A DNA stretch of 31,164 nt, taken from a virus. A model generated the notes under the pieces. That model made no database searches and had not been told where the DNA came from. It saw only the letters and a list, made by a program, of their open reading frames with translations. Location: the IMG/VR virus record IMGVR_UViG_3300020166_000075, positions 1 to 31,164 of that record; one strand, 5' to 3'. A program made the translations under genes and the position numbers. Shown piece by piece: positions 1 to 7,379 of this stretch. Within the stretch, counting starts at the first letter, position 1, and each line of letters opens with the position of its first letter.

Positions 1-129
1 CTCACTGATGATGCTGCAGCAAAGATTGACAATATGGATACTGAACCACGTGAGCAGATCGTATTGGCTATTGCTGGTGAGTATGGCAATGGATATGTAG
101 AAACTGTACTAGGTTATGAGGTATCATAA
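1..129 (+). CDS. 3' end of an unidentified protein
   Basis: The window opens inside an open frame that reads 42 residues and stops with TAA at 127-129. The tail is acidic and ends in GYEVS. No family is recognisable from so short a piece. A strong sigma70 promoter begins six bases after the stop, so this gene closes an upstream unit. Confidence 0.6.
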   Translation, partial: LTDDAAAKIDNMDTEPREQIVLAIAGEYGNGYVETVLGYEVS

Positions 130-134
130 AAAGG

Positions 135-163
135 TTGACAATACTAACGAATCACTATATAGT
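135..163 (+). promoter_or_regulatory. Early sigma70 promoter P1 with CGAATC spacer element
   Basis: TTGACA (135-140), 17-bp spacer, TATAGT (158-163). The spacer holds CGAATC at 148-153, four bases before the -10. The downstream leader (AGTAATTATGTAATCA) is a variant of the leader shared with promoters at 1573, 12010, 12223 and 12810. It drives the gene at 194. Confidence 0.85.
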
Positions 164-193
164 AATTATGTAATCAACGAAAAGGACTAACAA

Positions 194-637
194 ATGGCTT
201 ATATGTCTCAAGAACGCAAAAAAGAAATCGCTAAAAATGTTAAAGCAGTTGCTAAAGCATATGGTTTCAGTGGTCGTGATATTACTGTCGGTGTGCATCA
301 TCACAGTTCACTTGTTGTAAACATCTTTAAAGGTCCGTTAGACTTCATCGGCGATATCAATGCTTACAATCGTGAGATTGCACAACGCCGTGGTGAGCAG
401 GTTCGTTCTACTACTGGTAACTATCAAGTTAATCCTTACTGGTGTGAGGAACATGCAGTTGATCCGACAATCAAACGTTTCTTCGGTGACTTGCTTGCCG
501 CAATCAAATCTACTGGCTACTATAACAATAGCGATGCGCAGATTGATTATTTTGAGCATGACTTTTATATCGATATTAATGTTGGCAAATGGGATCGTGA
601 TTATGTTTGCTACAGCGAAATGAAGGAAGCGGCATAA
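194..637 (+). CDS. Conserved plasmid/phage protein (LPD29-like)
   Basis: A 147-residue cytoplasmic protein starting MAYMSQERKKEIAKNVKAV. Segments such as HHHSSLVVNIFKGPLDFI, NVNPYW-like VNPYW, NSDAQIDYF and FYIDINVGKWDRDYV match my memory of a family common on conjugative plasmids and phages, sometimes labelled large polyvalent protein-associated domain 29. Its role is unknown. It has no signal peptide or membrane segment. It is the first gene after promoter P1 and has an AAAGGA ribosome site 8 bases upstream of the ATG. The family assignment is from recall and needs a profile search. Confidence 0.75.
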   Translation: MAYMSQERKKEIAKNVKAVAKAYGFSGRDITVGVHHHSSLVVNIFKGPLDFIGDINAYNREIAQRRGEQVRSTTGNYQVNPYWCEEHAVDPTIKRFFGDLLAAIKSTGYYNNSDAQIDYFEHDFYIDINVGKWDRDYVCYSEMKEAA

Positions 638-762
638 TGTATATTATAAAAGATAAAGATAGCGGCACAACTGTAGCTATCTGCACCCGCCGAGAGGATG
701 CAAAAGCATTTTTAATGGCACAATCTCTTGATAAAAAATCTTACATCATTGTAGAGGAATAA
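637..762 (+). CDS. Small hypothetical protein (41 aa)
   Basis: ATG at 637 overlaps the TAA of the preceding gene (TAATG), so translation is probably coupled. The product is 41 residues, beginning MYIIKDKDSGTTVAICTRRE and ending IIVEE. It looks like a small beta-alpha-beta unit (a strand, then a helix after CTRREDA, then a strand). Function unknown. The tight packing between two genes and the in-frame fit support it as real. Confidence 0.6.
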   Translation: MYIIKDKDSGTTVAICTRREDAKAFLMAQSLDKKSYIIVEE

Positions 763-765
763 GAT

Positions 766-957
766 ATGAGTAAAATGGGAAATTATGTTGTGGAAGTTGA
801 AGAATTTGCTTTAGACTTCATGGATGCATATGGCGAGTTCGAAATCCCTTATAGTGATGTAGAAGATAAGGTTCGTGAAGTATACGGTAGCATGGGTGTT
901 CAGGTTTTGTCAAACCTAATGAACATTGATGATGAATTTTTAATTGACGAAATGTAA
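766..957 (+). CDS. Small acidic hypothetical protein (63 aa)
   Basis: Starts three bases after the previous stop, with GAGGAATAAG as ribosome site. The sequence is strongly acidic (VEVEEFALDFMDAYGEFEI near the N-terminus) and predicted helical, without transmembrane segments or motifs I recognise. It belongs to the early unit read from promoter P1. Small acidic early phage proteins often bind host factors, but nothing here shows that directly. Confidence 0.65.
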   Translation: MSKMGNYVVEVEEFALDFMDAYGEFEIPYSDVEDKVREVYGSMGVQVLSNLMNIDDEFLIDEM

Positions 958-968
958 AGGATAAAAAA

Positions 969-1229
969 ATGAACCTAGCAAAAACAACATCATTGGAAAC
1001 AGCAGTTGAAAAGAATTATCCAGTATATGTGGTATATAACTCTGAGACTAAAGAACTCCTAAACTGGTTTGCGTTTGGTGAGAAAATGGCACAACTTGAT
1101 GCCGCTGACCGGTGTGCAAAAACTGGACCTGATACGCATGAATATGCAGAATGGTCCAAGTACGTTGTCATACGTGAGCGACATGATGCACACCTTGCAG
1201 ATGTAAATGCGGAGTGGCGCAAAAGATAA
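969..1229 (+). CDS. Hypothetical early protein (86 aa)
   Basis: Preceded by AAAGGATAAAAAA, a good ribosome site. The 86-residue product has a beta-rich N-terminal half (NYPVYVVYNSETKELLNWF) and a charged helical C-terminus ending EWRKR. No family recognised. It is the last gene of the unit read from P1; the next promoter starts four bases after its stop. Confidence 0.65.
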   Translation: MNLAKTTSLETAVEKNYPVYVVYNSETKELLNWFAFGEKMAQLDAADRCAKTGPDTHEYAEWSKYVVIRERHDAHLADVNAEWRKR

Positions 1230-1232
1230 TTC

Positions 1233-1261
1233 TTGACAAATCCTCGAATCAATGCTATAAA
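1233..1261 (+). promoter_or_regulatory. Early sigma70 promoter P2 with CGAATC element
   Basis: TTGACA (1233-1238), 17-bp spacer, TATAAA (1256-1261), with an extended -10 TG two bases ahead. CGAATC lies at 1245-1250, five bases before the -10. The downstream leader is not the common one. It drives the gene at 1292. Confidence 0.85.
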
Positions 1262-1291
1262 CATCATGTGTTAAACAAAAGGAGAATACAC

Positions 1292-1570
1292 ATGATGTTT
1301 TTTTATAGCGATACTGAAAAGCGTACATTCGCTTCTGCATTTAATGCAGAAAAATACGATGCAAATCACATGATTTGTAAGCATCTTGAAAATTACTTCT
1401 TCCTGAAATTCATACTTCTAAAAAGTGACGATACAGTTGAAAAGCATCATGCATCTAAAGAGTTAGACATATGTGAGCGTAAGATGAATTTTTGGAAACG
1501 TCAATCTAACTTCTGTTCGAAGCAGTATGAGAAAGATATCGAAGCATATCGCAAAATGTATGCAGAATAA
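1292..1570 (+). CDS. Hypothetical early protein (92 aa)
   Basis: I place the start at ATG 1292 because AAGGAG lies 8 bases upstream and promoter P2 lies between the earlier in-frame GTG at 1214 and this ATG. The product begins MMFFYSDTEKRTFASAFNAE and is charged and helical, rich in K, H and C, ending RKMYAE. No transmembrane segment or known domain. It forms a single-gene unit between P2 and P3. Confidence 0.7.
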   Translation: MMFFYSDTEKRTFASAFNAEKYDANHMICKHLENYFFLKFILLKSDDTVEKHHASKELDICERKMNFWKRQSNFCSKQYEKDIEAYRKMYAE

Positions 1571-1572
1571 AC

Positions 1573-1600
1573 TTGACAAATCCTCGAATCATGCTATATT
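1573..1600 (+). promoter_or_regulatory. Early sigma70 promoter P3 with common leader
   Basis: TTGACA (1573-1578), 16-bp spacer, TATATT (1595-1600), extended -10 TG at 1592. CGAATC at 1585-1590. It is followed by the common leader TAATTAAGTAATCAGAGA (1599-1616). It drives the AAA+ ATPase at 1631. Confidence 0.9.
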
Positions 1601-1630
1601 AATTAAGTAATCAGAGAGAAAGAGAATCAC

Positions 1631-2608
1631 ATGTCAGTAGTTCAAATCACAAACGGCTTCTATCGCAATCAAGAAGTAACAGGCGTGTTTCCTGTAGTCG
1701 CAGAAATGAAAGAAGCAAAAGACGGAACTCATTTTATCACAGTAGACGGTTCTGAAACCGAGTTTGGTAAAGAAAAGATGCGTGTCAAAGTTCTACCTGA
1801 GAATGTTGAAACTGTATCTGAGCATCGTGAGTCAGATGAACAGGTCATGGATCGTATCGCAGAACGTTTCTCTATCTTAGATGAAATGACAGAAGCTACT
1901 ATCGATGGTGTAGTACGCGGAATGGTCGTCTCAGGACCTCCTGGGATCGGTAAAACATATGGCGTTGAACAGATACTTGAGAAAGATTCACTGTTTGACG
2001 TAATGGCAGACAATCCGCTTCGTCACACTTTCGTCAAAGGTACAATGTCACCGATTGGCTTGTATGCAATGTTGTACAAGTATTCAGATGCAAAGAACAT
2101 CGTTGTTCTGGATGACTGTGATAGTATTTTGTTTGACGAGAATGCTCTGAACATTCTTAAAGCGGCTCTTGATAGCGGTAAGAAGCGTATGATTTCTTGG
2201 AACTCTGACTCTCACTTCTTGCGCAGAGAAGGTGTTCCGGATCGTTTCGAGTTTAAAGGTTCTGTAATCTTTATCACAAACTTGAAGTTCGACAATGTAC
2301 GCTCAACTAAAATCAAGGATCACTTGGAAGCTATCATGTCACGTTGTCACTATCTTGATTTGACACTTGATACTACACGTGACAAAATCTTGCGCATCAA
2401 GCAGATTGCACGTGATGGTGGTTTGTTTGATACTAAAGGTCTGAGCAAGGATCAAGAAGTAGATATCGTATCGTTCTTAGAAGAAAATCAAAAGCGTATG
2501 CGTGAGATTTCACTGCGTATGGCTCAGAAACTAGCAGACTTGTGCAAGATGGCTCCTGCAAATAATCGTTGGAAGCGTCTAGCAGAAACAACTTGTATGA
2601 AGCGTTAA
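1631..2608 (+). CDS. AAA+ ATPase
   Basis: A 325-residue cytoplasmic ATPase. The Walker A GPPGIGKT is at residues 102-109 and the Walker B VVLDDCD at 158-164. A sensor-1-like strand VIFITNL follows, and a helical C-terminal part resembles an AAA+ lid. The first 90 residues include a small beta-rich domain (TNGFYRNQEVTGVF). AAA+ proteins of this type remodel protein or DNA complexes; the partner is not evident. It is a single-gene unit with promoter P3 upstream and a hairpin terminator downstream, so it is likely expressed early and strongly. It is not the sliding-clamp loader gp44 by organisation, although that cannot be fully excluded. Confidence 0.9.
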   Translation: MSVVQITNGFYRNQEVTGVFPVVAEMKEAKDGTHFITVDGSETEFGKEKMRVKVLPENVETVSEHRESDEQVMDRIAERFSILDEMTEATIDGVVRGMVVSGPPGIGKTYGVEQILEKDSLFDVMADNPLRHTFVKGTMSPIGLYAMLYKYSDAKNIVVLDDCDSILFDENALNILKAALDSGKKRMISWNSDSHFLRREGVPDRFEFKGSVIFITNLKFDNVRSTKIKDHLEAIMSRCHYLDLTLDTTRDKILRIKQIARDGGLFDTKGLSKDQEVDIVSFLEENQKRMREISLRMAQKLADLCKMAPANNRWKRLAETTCMKR

Positions 2609-2622
2609 TCGCTTCATCTATC

Positions 2623-2674
2623 AAAGACAGTTATCGGTTTTTTTGCTCCTTTTTGTGCCGATAACTGTCTTTTT
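2623..2674 (+). terminator. Hairpin terminator with T-rich loop
   Basis: A perfect 15-bp stem, AAAGACAGTTATCGG (2623-2637) with CCGATAACTGTCTTT (2658-2672), continues into a T run (2670-2674). The 20-base loop is itself T-rich, with a T7 run directly after the left arm. It closes the ATPase unit. A new promoter starts five bases later. Confidence 0.9.
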
Positions 2675-2678
2675 GTAT

Positions 2679-2707
2679 TTGACAATTACCCTTAAAAGTG
2701 TTATTAT
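2679..2707 (+). promoter_or_regulatory. Sigma70 promoter P4, predicted leaderless
   Basis: TTGACA (2679-2684), 17-bp spacer, TATTAT (2702-2707), six bases, then ATG at 2714. The -35 begins exactly 35 bases before the ATG, so transcription should start at or next to the start codon. There is no CGAATC element and no ribosome binding site. Confidence 0.8.
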
Positions 2708-2713
2708 ATTATT

Positions 2714-3028
2714 ATGAATATCGAAGAAACAAAAGAAAAGATTATTGAAAATCTTAAAGAAGTATACGATCCCGATCTTGGCATTGATGTATACAACATG
2801 GGATTAATTTATAATCTAACAGTTGGGGAAGGATATGCAGATATCACAATGACCCTGACTAGTGCATTTTGTCCGTCAGCAGATGACATTATTGCAGATG
2901 TTAAAAATGCCGCACAGACAGTTGAAGGTGTTAATCTTGTAAGTGTTGATGTTACTTTTGAACCGCAATGGGGACCGGAGCATCTATCAGAAGAAGCACA
3001 AATGATGATGGATTGGATGTTCAATTGA
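2714..3028 (+). CDS. MIP18/SufT-like Fe-S cluster assembly protein
   Basis: A 104-residue protein matching the MIP18 (DUF59) family. It has DPDLGIDVYNMGLIY at residues 19-33, a TLTSAFCPSADD segment with the family's conserved Cys at 53, and the typical C-terminal PQWGPEHLSEEAQ. Family members (SufT, PaaD, Cia2) help deliver Fe-S clusters to client proteins. The length fits a stand-alone single-domain member. It is the first gene of a long operon, overlaps UvsW by 4 bp, and has a predicted leaderless start. A radical SAM protein in this window and other phage Fe-S enzymes could be clients; that is inference. Confidence 0.88.
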   Translation: MNIEETKEKIIENLKEVYDPDLGIDVYNMGLIYNLTVGEGYADITMTLTSAFCPSADDIIADVKNAAQTVEGVNLVSVDVTFEPQWGPEHLSEEAQMMMDWMFN

Positions 3029-4476
3029 AAAAATGTACGATAGTAATCAAAGACGAAGTGAACGTCAAACTAGATGGACTAGATCCAGCAACACGCCGCA
3101 AGTGTTCGGATGCTCTAAAGTTTTTCTTGCCACATGCATATCATATGCCAGCATATAAGTTGGGACGTTGGGATGGTACTGTTCGCTTCTGTGATGTTGG
3201 TGGTCGTACATATATTAATCTACTAGATGATTTACTTCCTATCATTATGGAAGCCGGTTACGAAATTGAAGTAGATGACCATCGTACTAGTGAAGCATTA
3301 GAATTCACTCAAGTAACAGAACGATTCTGGGCTGACCAAGGGGTTGTATGGCCAGAAGGTCATCCGGTCGAAGGACAGGAAATTATGCTACGTGACTATC
3401 AAGTTGATGTAGTAAATAAATTTATTGAGAACCCACAGTGTTTGCAAGAGATTGCGACAGGTGCAGGCAAGACCATTATGACTGCTACATTATCTAAGCT
3501 GGCAGAAAAATATGGGCGCACTATTGTAATTGTACCGAATAAGGATTTGGTACGGCAGACCGAAGAAGATTATATCAACTGTGGGTTAGATGCCGGGGTG
3601 TACTTCGGCGACCGTAAGGATATTGGCAAAACGCATACTATCTGTACATGGCAATCACTCAATAGCTTGTTGAAGAAAACAAAGAAGGGTGAAGACAACA
3701 TCATGGATTTTATCGAAGATGTTGTATGCGTTATGGTTGACGAAGTACACCAGGCTAAAGCAGACGTACTAAAAGACTTGCTTACTAGCGTATTCGCAAA
3801 TGTTCCACTGCGTTGGGGACTAACAGGCACTATTCCAAAGTCGGATCATGAGTTTGCAACTATTCGTGCAAGTTTAGGAAGCGTTGTTAATAGACTAGCG
3901 GCAAAAGAACTACAAGATATTGGCGTACTATCTAACTGTCATGTTAATGTAATTCAAACGCAAGAAACCGGGGAGTATTCGAATTATCAGAGTGAACTTA
4001 AATTTTTATTAGAAGATGATAAACGACAAGAATTTATTGCGAATATGATTAAAGAAGTATCGCAAACAGGAAATACGCTTGTACTAACAAGTCGTATTAA
4101 TTCAGGAAATAAACTACAAGAGCTGATTCCAGAAGCAGATTTCGTACAAGGTTCGATGAAATCTGATGATAGGAAGACGGCATACAAGGACATAAATGAA
4201 GCTACTAATTCAATCACTATTGCTACTTATGGTGTTGCCGCTGTTGGTATTAACATCCCTCGCATTTTCAACTTGGTTCTTTTGGAGCCTGGCAAGTCTT
4301 TTGTGCGTGTTATACAGTCTATCGGTCGCGGGGTACGTGTGGCAAAAGACAAAGATTTTGTTCAAATCTGGGATGTCACAAGTAGATGTAAGTTTGCCAA
4401 ACGACACCTAACTGAACGCAAAAAGTTTTATAAGGATGCAGAATATCCATTCACAATTGACAAGGTAAAATACTAA
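3025..4476 (+). CDS. uvsW: UvsW-like DNA/RNA helicase
   Basis: A 483-residue superfamily 2 helicase that, in T4, unwinds branched recombination intermediates and R-loops. The N-terminal UvsW domain contains LGRWDGTVRF (residues 46-55). Walker A ATGAGKT is at 144-150, DEVH at 239-242, an LTGT motif follows, and motif VI QSIGRGVRV is near the C-terminus. Length is close to T4 UvsW (about 500). I choose TTG at 3025 as start: it overlaps the upstream TGA as TTGA, and the protein then begins MKKCTIVIKD, where the UvsW domain should begin. In-frame starts further upstream would add residues coded by the Fe-S gene. Confidence 0.93.
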   Translation: MKKCTIVIKDEVNVKLDGLDPATRRKCSDALKFFLPHAYHMPAYKLGRWDGTVRFCDVGGRTYINLLDDLLPIIMEAGYEIEVDDHRTSEALEFTQVTERFWADQGVVWPEGHPVEGQEIMLRDYQVDVVNKFIENPQCLQEIATGAGKTIMTATLSKLAEKYGRTIVIVPNKDLVRQTEEDYINCGLDAGVYFGDRKDIGKTHTICTWQSLNSLLKKTKKGEDNIMDFIEDVVCVMVDEVHQAKADVLKDLLTSVFANVPLRWGLTGTIPKSDHEFATIRASLGSVVNRLAAKELQDIGVLSNCHVNVIQTQETGEYSNYQSELKFLLEDDKRQEFIANMIKEVSQTGNTLVLTSRINSGNKLQELIPEADFVQGSMKSDDRKTAYKDINEATNSITIATYGVAAVGINIPRIFNLVLLEPGKSFVRVIQSIGRGVRVAKDKDFVQIWDVTSRCKFAKRHLTERKKFYKDAEYPFTIDKVKY

Positions 4477-4976
4477 TGAAAATTTTAACACCAGAAAATA
4501 AGACATTCGAAATGAATAGTCTACCAGAAGAAATAGAAGACATACGTTATTGTGTAATGGATGTCACAGATAAAGCAGAACCTGATTTCTTCTTTATTCC
4601 ACTGGTGTTTATCGAAACATTTAATGCACCAAGTATTTCATTAAACATTGGTCCACATACAATTGAAATGCCAATTGATTGGAATATTCTTATTGGTGAA
4701 CGTGACTTGGGGCAACTTGAATTTATACCACTTACAAGTATTAATGAGCGTAGCTTCGACACAATTGTTACTAATCCACTCCAAGGCTTCACTATGGGCT
4801 GGGAGCCTATTAGAGTGAATAACGTATTCGCAGATGTTAAATGGTTCTTCCCTAAATTGAAATACGGTCATATCCTTGCTATTCCATTAGAACATGGTTA
4901 TAAACCAAAGTGCGCATATTTTGTTAAAGATATGAACAGAATTCCAGATTTGTTAAACAGTTATGATTTTTTCTAA
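4476..4976 (+). CDS. Conserved hypothetical protein downstream of uvsW
   Basis: A 166-residue, beta-rich, soluble protein (FFFIPLVFIETFNAP, PHTIEMPIDWNILIGERDL, FFPKLKYGHILAIPLEHGY). The ATG overlaps the uvsW stop (TAATG). I do not recognise a characterised family. Regular hydrophobic strands and conserved-looking Gly/Pro turns suggest a compact two-lobed beta fold. Its translational coupling to uvsW suggests a role in replication or recombination, but that is only context. Confidence 0.75.
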   Translation: MKILTPENKTFEMNSLPEEIEDIRYCVMDVTDKAEPDFFFIPLVFIETFNAPSISLNIGPHTIEMPIDWNILIGERDLGQLEFIPLTSINERSFDTIVTNPLQGFTMGWEPIRVNNVFADVKWFFPKLKYGHILAIPLEHGYKPKCAYFVKDMNRIPDLLNSYDFF

Positions 4977-5196
4977 GACTAAGACACAGGATAAAATGCA
5001 CAGAGTACAGATAGTAGATGCTTCTGTATCTGATGTTGCGCATAAATGGTGCGCCGAGATACTATTCGAAGATGAATGGGAGAGTGAAGTTTTTGACAAT
5101 TTCGATTGTTTTTACTTTACATCCAAGTCAATATGTAGTATGTTTATGTTAGTACATGGCGGTAAATATATCGCTCCACCTAGAGGTTATAAATGA
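4963..5196 (+). CDS. Small hypothetical protein (up to 77 aa)
   Basis: Two starts are possible: ATG 4963, inside the end of the previous gene and without a ribosome site, or ATG 4996, preceded by CAGGATAAA. The second has better spacing and yields MHRVQIVDASVSDVAHKWCA, 66 residues. The product contains aromatic-rich strands (FDNFDCFYFTS) and ends PPRGYK. No family recognised. It overlaps the next gene by 4 bases (ATGA), so it is part of the coupled operon. Confidence 0.65.
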   Translation: MIFSKTKTQDKMHRVQIVDASVSDVAHKWCAEILFEDEWESEVFDNFDCFYFTSKSICSMFMLVHGGKYIAPPRGYK

Positions 5197-5672
5197 GTGA
5201 TAAGATACCACTGAATGATGTTCTGCAAGCGGTGGATCGCCGAGACTTCGGTTGGTATGCGAGACTATCAGATGAACACAAAAAGAAATGGTCAAGCTGG
5301 TTGTTCCTACGTTACATTAGTAGTGTTAAAGGTTCTAATGCGGGTGATGCACTACTTGATGCAAACGAGTTCGTCAACAAGCACTACACTGACTTGTACA
5401 AGCATGAAGAACTAATCTGGAAGCTAATGTGTCTCACTGGTACAGGTAAGAAACAGTATCACGAATGGATCAAGCCTCCTACATCTACTAAGAAAAAAGA
5501 TAAGATATCTGAGTTTGTAACAGAGACGTATCCGCATATGAAAGCAGATGAAATTGAATTGTACAGACAATTAAATAGTGATGATGATATCAAGCAGATG
5601 GCGTTTGATATGGGCATGTTAGAAAAAGATATTGAAGAAATATTTGGTAAGAAGAAAAGGAAGAAAAAATGA
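5193..5672 (+). CDS. 62: gp62-like clamp-loader small subunit
   Basis: A 159-residue protein. The pattern LNDVLQAVDRRDFGWYARL, then WLFLRYISSVKGS, then NEFVNKHYTDLYKHEELIW and YHEWIKPP follows the gp62 family as I remember it from T4-like cyanophages and pelagiphages. In T4, gp62 pairs with the ATPase gp44 to load the gp45 clamp. The C-terminus is lysine-rich (GKKKRKKK). It overlaps both neighbours as ATGA. The gp44 and gp45 genes are not in this window. Assignment rests on motif recall. Confidence 0.65.
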   Translation: MSDKIPLNDVLQAVDRRDFGWYARLSDEHKKKWSSWLFLRYISSVKGSNAGDALLDANEFVNKHYTDLYKHEELIWKLMCLTGTGKKQYHEWIKPPTSTKKKDKISEFVTETYPHMKADEIELYRQLNSDDDIKQMAFDMGMLEKDIEEIFGKKKRKKK

Positions 5673-6082
5673 AGTGGTATAATATTCAAAATGCTCAGAA
5701 GTGGGGCATTAGTGAAATACAACATTTCATTAATAAAGATACAAATACCGGATTGAAAATCGATACTAATTGGAAATGGGGATCCTTTGATATTGGACAC
5801 GATGGGGTAGTTGAGTCTAAAGAAGAAACAATTGATGTGTACGCAGAGTTTGATGAACCAATGGTTAATTCGTTAAACAGTGGCACTGATGAATTCATTT
5901 TTTATAATTTAGAAACTGGCGAAGAGTACGACACAAAAGACTACGAAGATTTTATAAACAATTATCATGATGAAGGTATAAACTGCCTATATGATAATGG
6001 GTACGATGATGGCGATGATCCAGAGTTTTTGATTGAAGGTGGATTTATAGTAGAAGAAACAGAATGTCCATATGAGCTTTGA
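5669..6082 (+). CDS. Acidic hypothetical protein (137 aa)
   Basis: Starts at an ATGA overlap with the gp62-like gene. Very acidic, with many D, E and N residues, including YDNGYDDGDDPEFLIEGGF near the C-terminus. The first 30 residues (MKWYNIQNAQKWGISEIQHF) look helical and aromatic. No recognised domain. Strongly acidic phage proteins can act as DNA mimics; charge alone is not enough to claim it here. Confidence 0.7.
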   Translation: MKWYNIQNAQKWGISEIQHFINKDTNTGLKIDTNWKWGSFDIGHDGVVESKEETIDVYAEFDEPMVNSLNSGTDEFIFYNLETGEEYDTKDYEDFINNYHDEGINCLYDNGYDDGDDPEFLIEGGFIVEETECPYEL

Positions 6083-6746
6083 ATGTCAATTTTGTAAGAA
6101 GTCTTTTAAAAAAGAAAAGACATTATCTGTTCACTTGTGCGAACAGAAACGTAGGTGGATTAACCGAGATGAAAAATATGTTCGTCTCGGCTTCCTTGCA
6201 TATAATCGCTTCTACGAGATTACACAAGGTGCAACTAAGCCCAAGACATATGAACACTTTGCAAAATCAAATTACTACACTGGGTTCACACGTTTTGGTA
6301 AACACACACTAGAAATAAATGCAATCGATCCAGAGAAATTTGTTGACTTTGTTATAACAAATAGTGTAGCATTAGATAAGTGGTGTAGCGATTCTGTGTA
6401 TGAAACGTACATCAGGGAGTTGAATAAGAAAGAAACCGCAGAACGTGCAGTAGAACGTGGCATTTTATTGATGCAACAATGGAGTAGAGAAAATGATAGA
6501 CCGTATAATGTATTCTTTAGGGAGATTAGCAGGCCGCGTCTTATACATTGGATCAAATCCGGACGCATCAGCCCTTGGATTATTTTTAATTGTGATTCTG
6601 GTGATGCATCTATTGCAGCAATGACAGACCATGAACAGAATATGATTATGGAATATTTAGAACCTACATTCTGGCAGAGAAAGTTTTCTACGCGCCAAGA
6701 AGATGTAGATTTTGTACAGATGGTATTAAAGGAGGCTGGACTATGA
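6072..6746 (+). CDS. Zinc-finger phage protein
   Basis: A 224-residue protein beginning with a C2HC-type finger: C5 and C8 (ECQFCKKSF), then H21 and C23 (SVHLCEQKRRW). A conserved-looking KRRW and an arginine-rich stretch follow, and then a mostly helical body with many W and Y (RPRLIHWIKSGRISPWIIF). The finger suggests binding of nucleic acid or a protein partner. I recall similar unannotated proteins in T4-like marine phages but cannot name a function. It overlaps the preceding gene by 11 bases and the next by 4. Confidence 0.75.
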   Translation: MSFECQFCKKSFKKEKTLSVHLCEQKRRWINRDEKYVRLGFLAYNRFYEITQGATKPKTYEHFAKSNYYTGFTRFGKHTLEINAIDPEKFVDFVITNSVALDKWCSDSVYETYIRELNKKETAERAVERGILLMQQWSRENDRPYNVFFREISRPRLIHWIKSGRISPWIIFNCDSGDASIAAMTDHEQNMIMEYLEPTFWQRKFSTRQEDVDFVQMVLKEAGL

Positions 6747-6946
6747 GTACTAAAAGAGTAAGTAGTGTAGAAGAAAGTTCTACTCTAGTAATTCAAGAAG
6801 ATCCCGATACAGGCGAACCGTTTATCGAATTGCCACAACGATTGTTAGAACAATTGGGTTGGAAAGAAGGGGACGATTTACAGTGGGTTGAAGGCACTGA
6901 TGGATCATGGACTATCAAGAAGGTAGAAAAAGATGAAGACGAATGA
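6743..6946 (+). CDS. AbrB/MazE-like small DNA-binding protein
   Basis: 67 residues. The segment FIELPQRLLEQLGWKEGDD followed by LQWVEGTDGSWTIKKV fits the swapped-hairpin AbrB/SpoVT/MazE fold (strand, helix, L-G-W-x-x-G-D turn, strand). Such proteins act as transcription factors or antitoxins. No toxin-like gene is adjacent, so a regulatory role is more likely than an antitoxin role. AGGAGGCT upstream is a strong ribosome site; start overlaps the previous stop as ATGA. Confidence 0.7.
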   Translation: MSTKRVSSVEESSTLVIQEDPDTGEPFIELPQRLLEQLGWKEGDDLQWVEGTDGSWTIKKVEKDEDE

Positions 6947-7379
6947 TGAAATCGATGACATGATTAAGCCTTATATCTACGAGTCTCCAGACAATGGCGA
7001 TACGGTTTATCGCAGGGAAATGGGATCATCTGTTAAAGAATTGGTATCCACTGTTGTTCCTTCTGTAGAGGATACAAGCTATTATTCTGATTTACTTGAT
7101 GATACACTTGATATTATAGATATATCAAATATAGGAAATATAACATTGTCGGATCCATCACAAAGCGATATTACTTTAAAAGTTGATGGGAAAGATAGAA
7201 AAGTTTCAGAGTTATTTAATGCGATAGATGCTATTGAAAAACGTCTTGGTATCTTGAAACCTGATCCAAAGTTACTAGATAAATATGAATTACTACAAAG
7301 TCTATATGAACAATATAAAGCCGCAGAAGCTATGTTGTATGAAGACGATAACGAAAACGACGAGGAGTTCCCGTTTTGA
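6933..7379 (+). CDS. Conserved hypothetical phage protein (148 aa)
   Basis: Begins 14 bases inside the AbrB-like gene. The middle (SDITLKVDGKDRKVSELFNA) looks like a beta segment followed by a helix. The C-terminal helix (DKYELLQSLYEQYKAAEAML) resembles a segment repeated in T4-like phage proteins of unknown role. The tail is acidic (EDDNENDEEFPF). No enzyme motif. A coiled-coil scaffold or adaptor role is possible but not shown. Confidence 0.7.
   Translation: MKTNDEIDDMIKPYIYESPDNGDTVYRREMGSSVKELVSTVVPSVEDTSYYSDLLDDTLDIIDISNIGNITLSDPSQSDITLKVDGKDRKVSELFNAIDAIEKRLGILKPDPKLLDKYELLQSLYEQYKAAEAMLYEDDNENDEEFPF

Noticed and set aside
7278-7285. GATAAATA late-box match
   Set aside because: It codes for D-K-Y inside a gene and no start codon with a ribosome site follows within about 50 bases.
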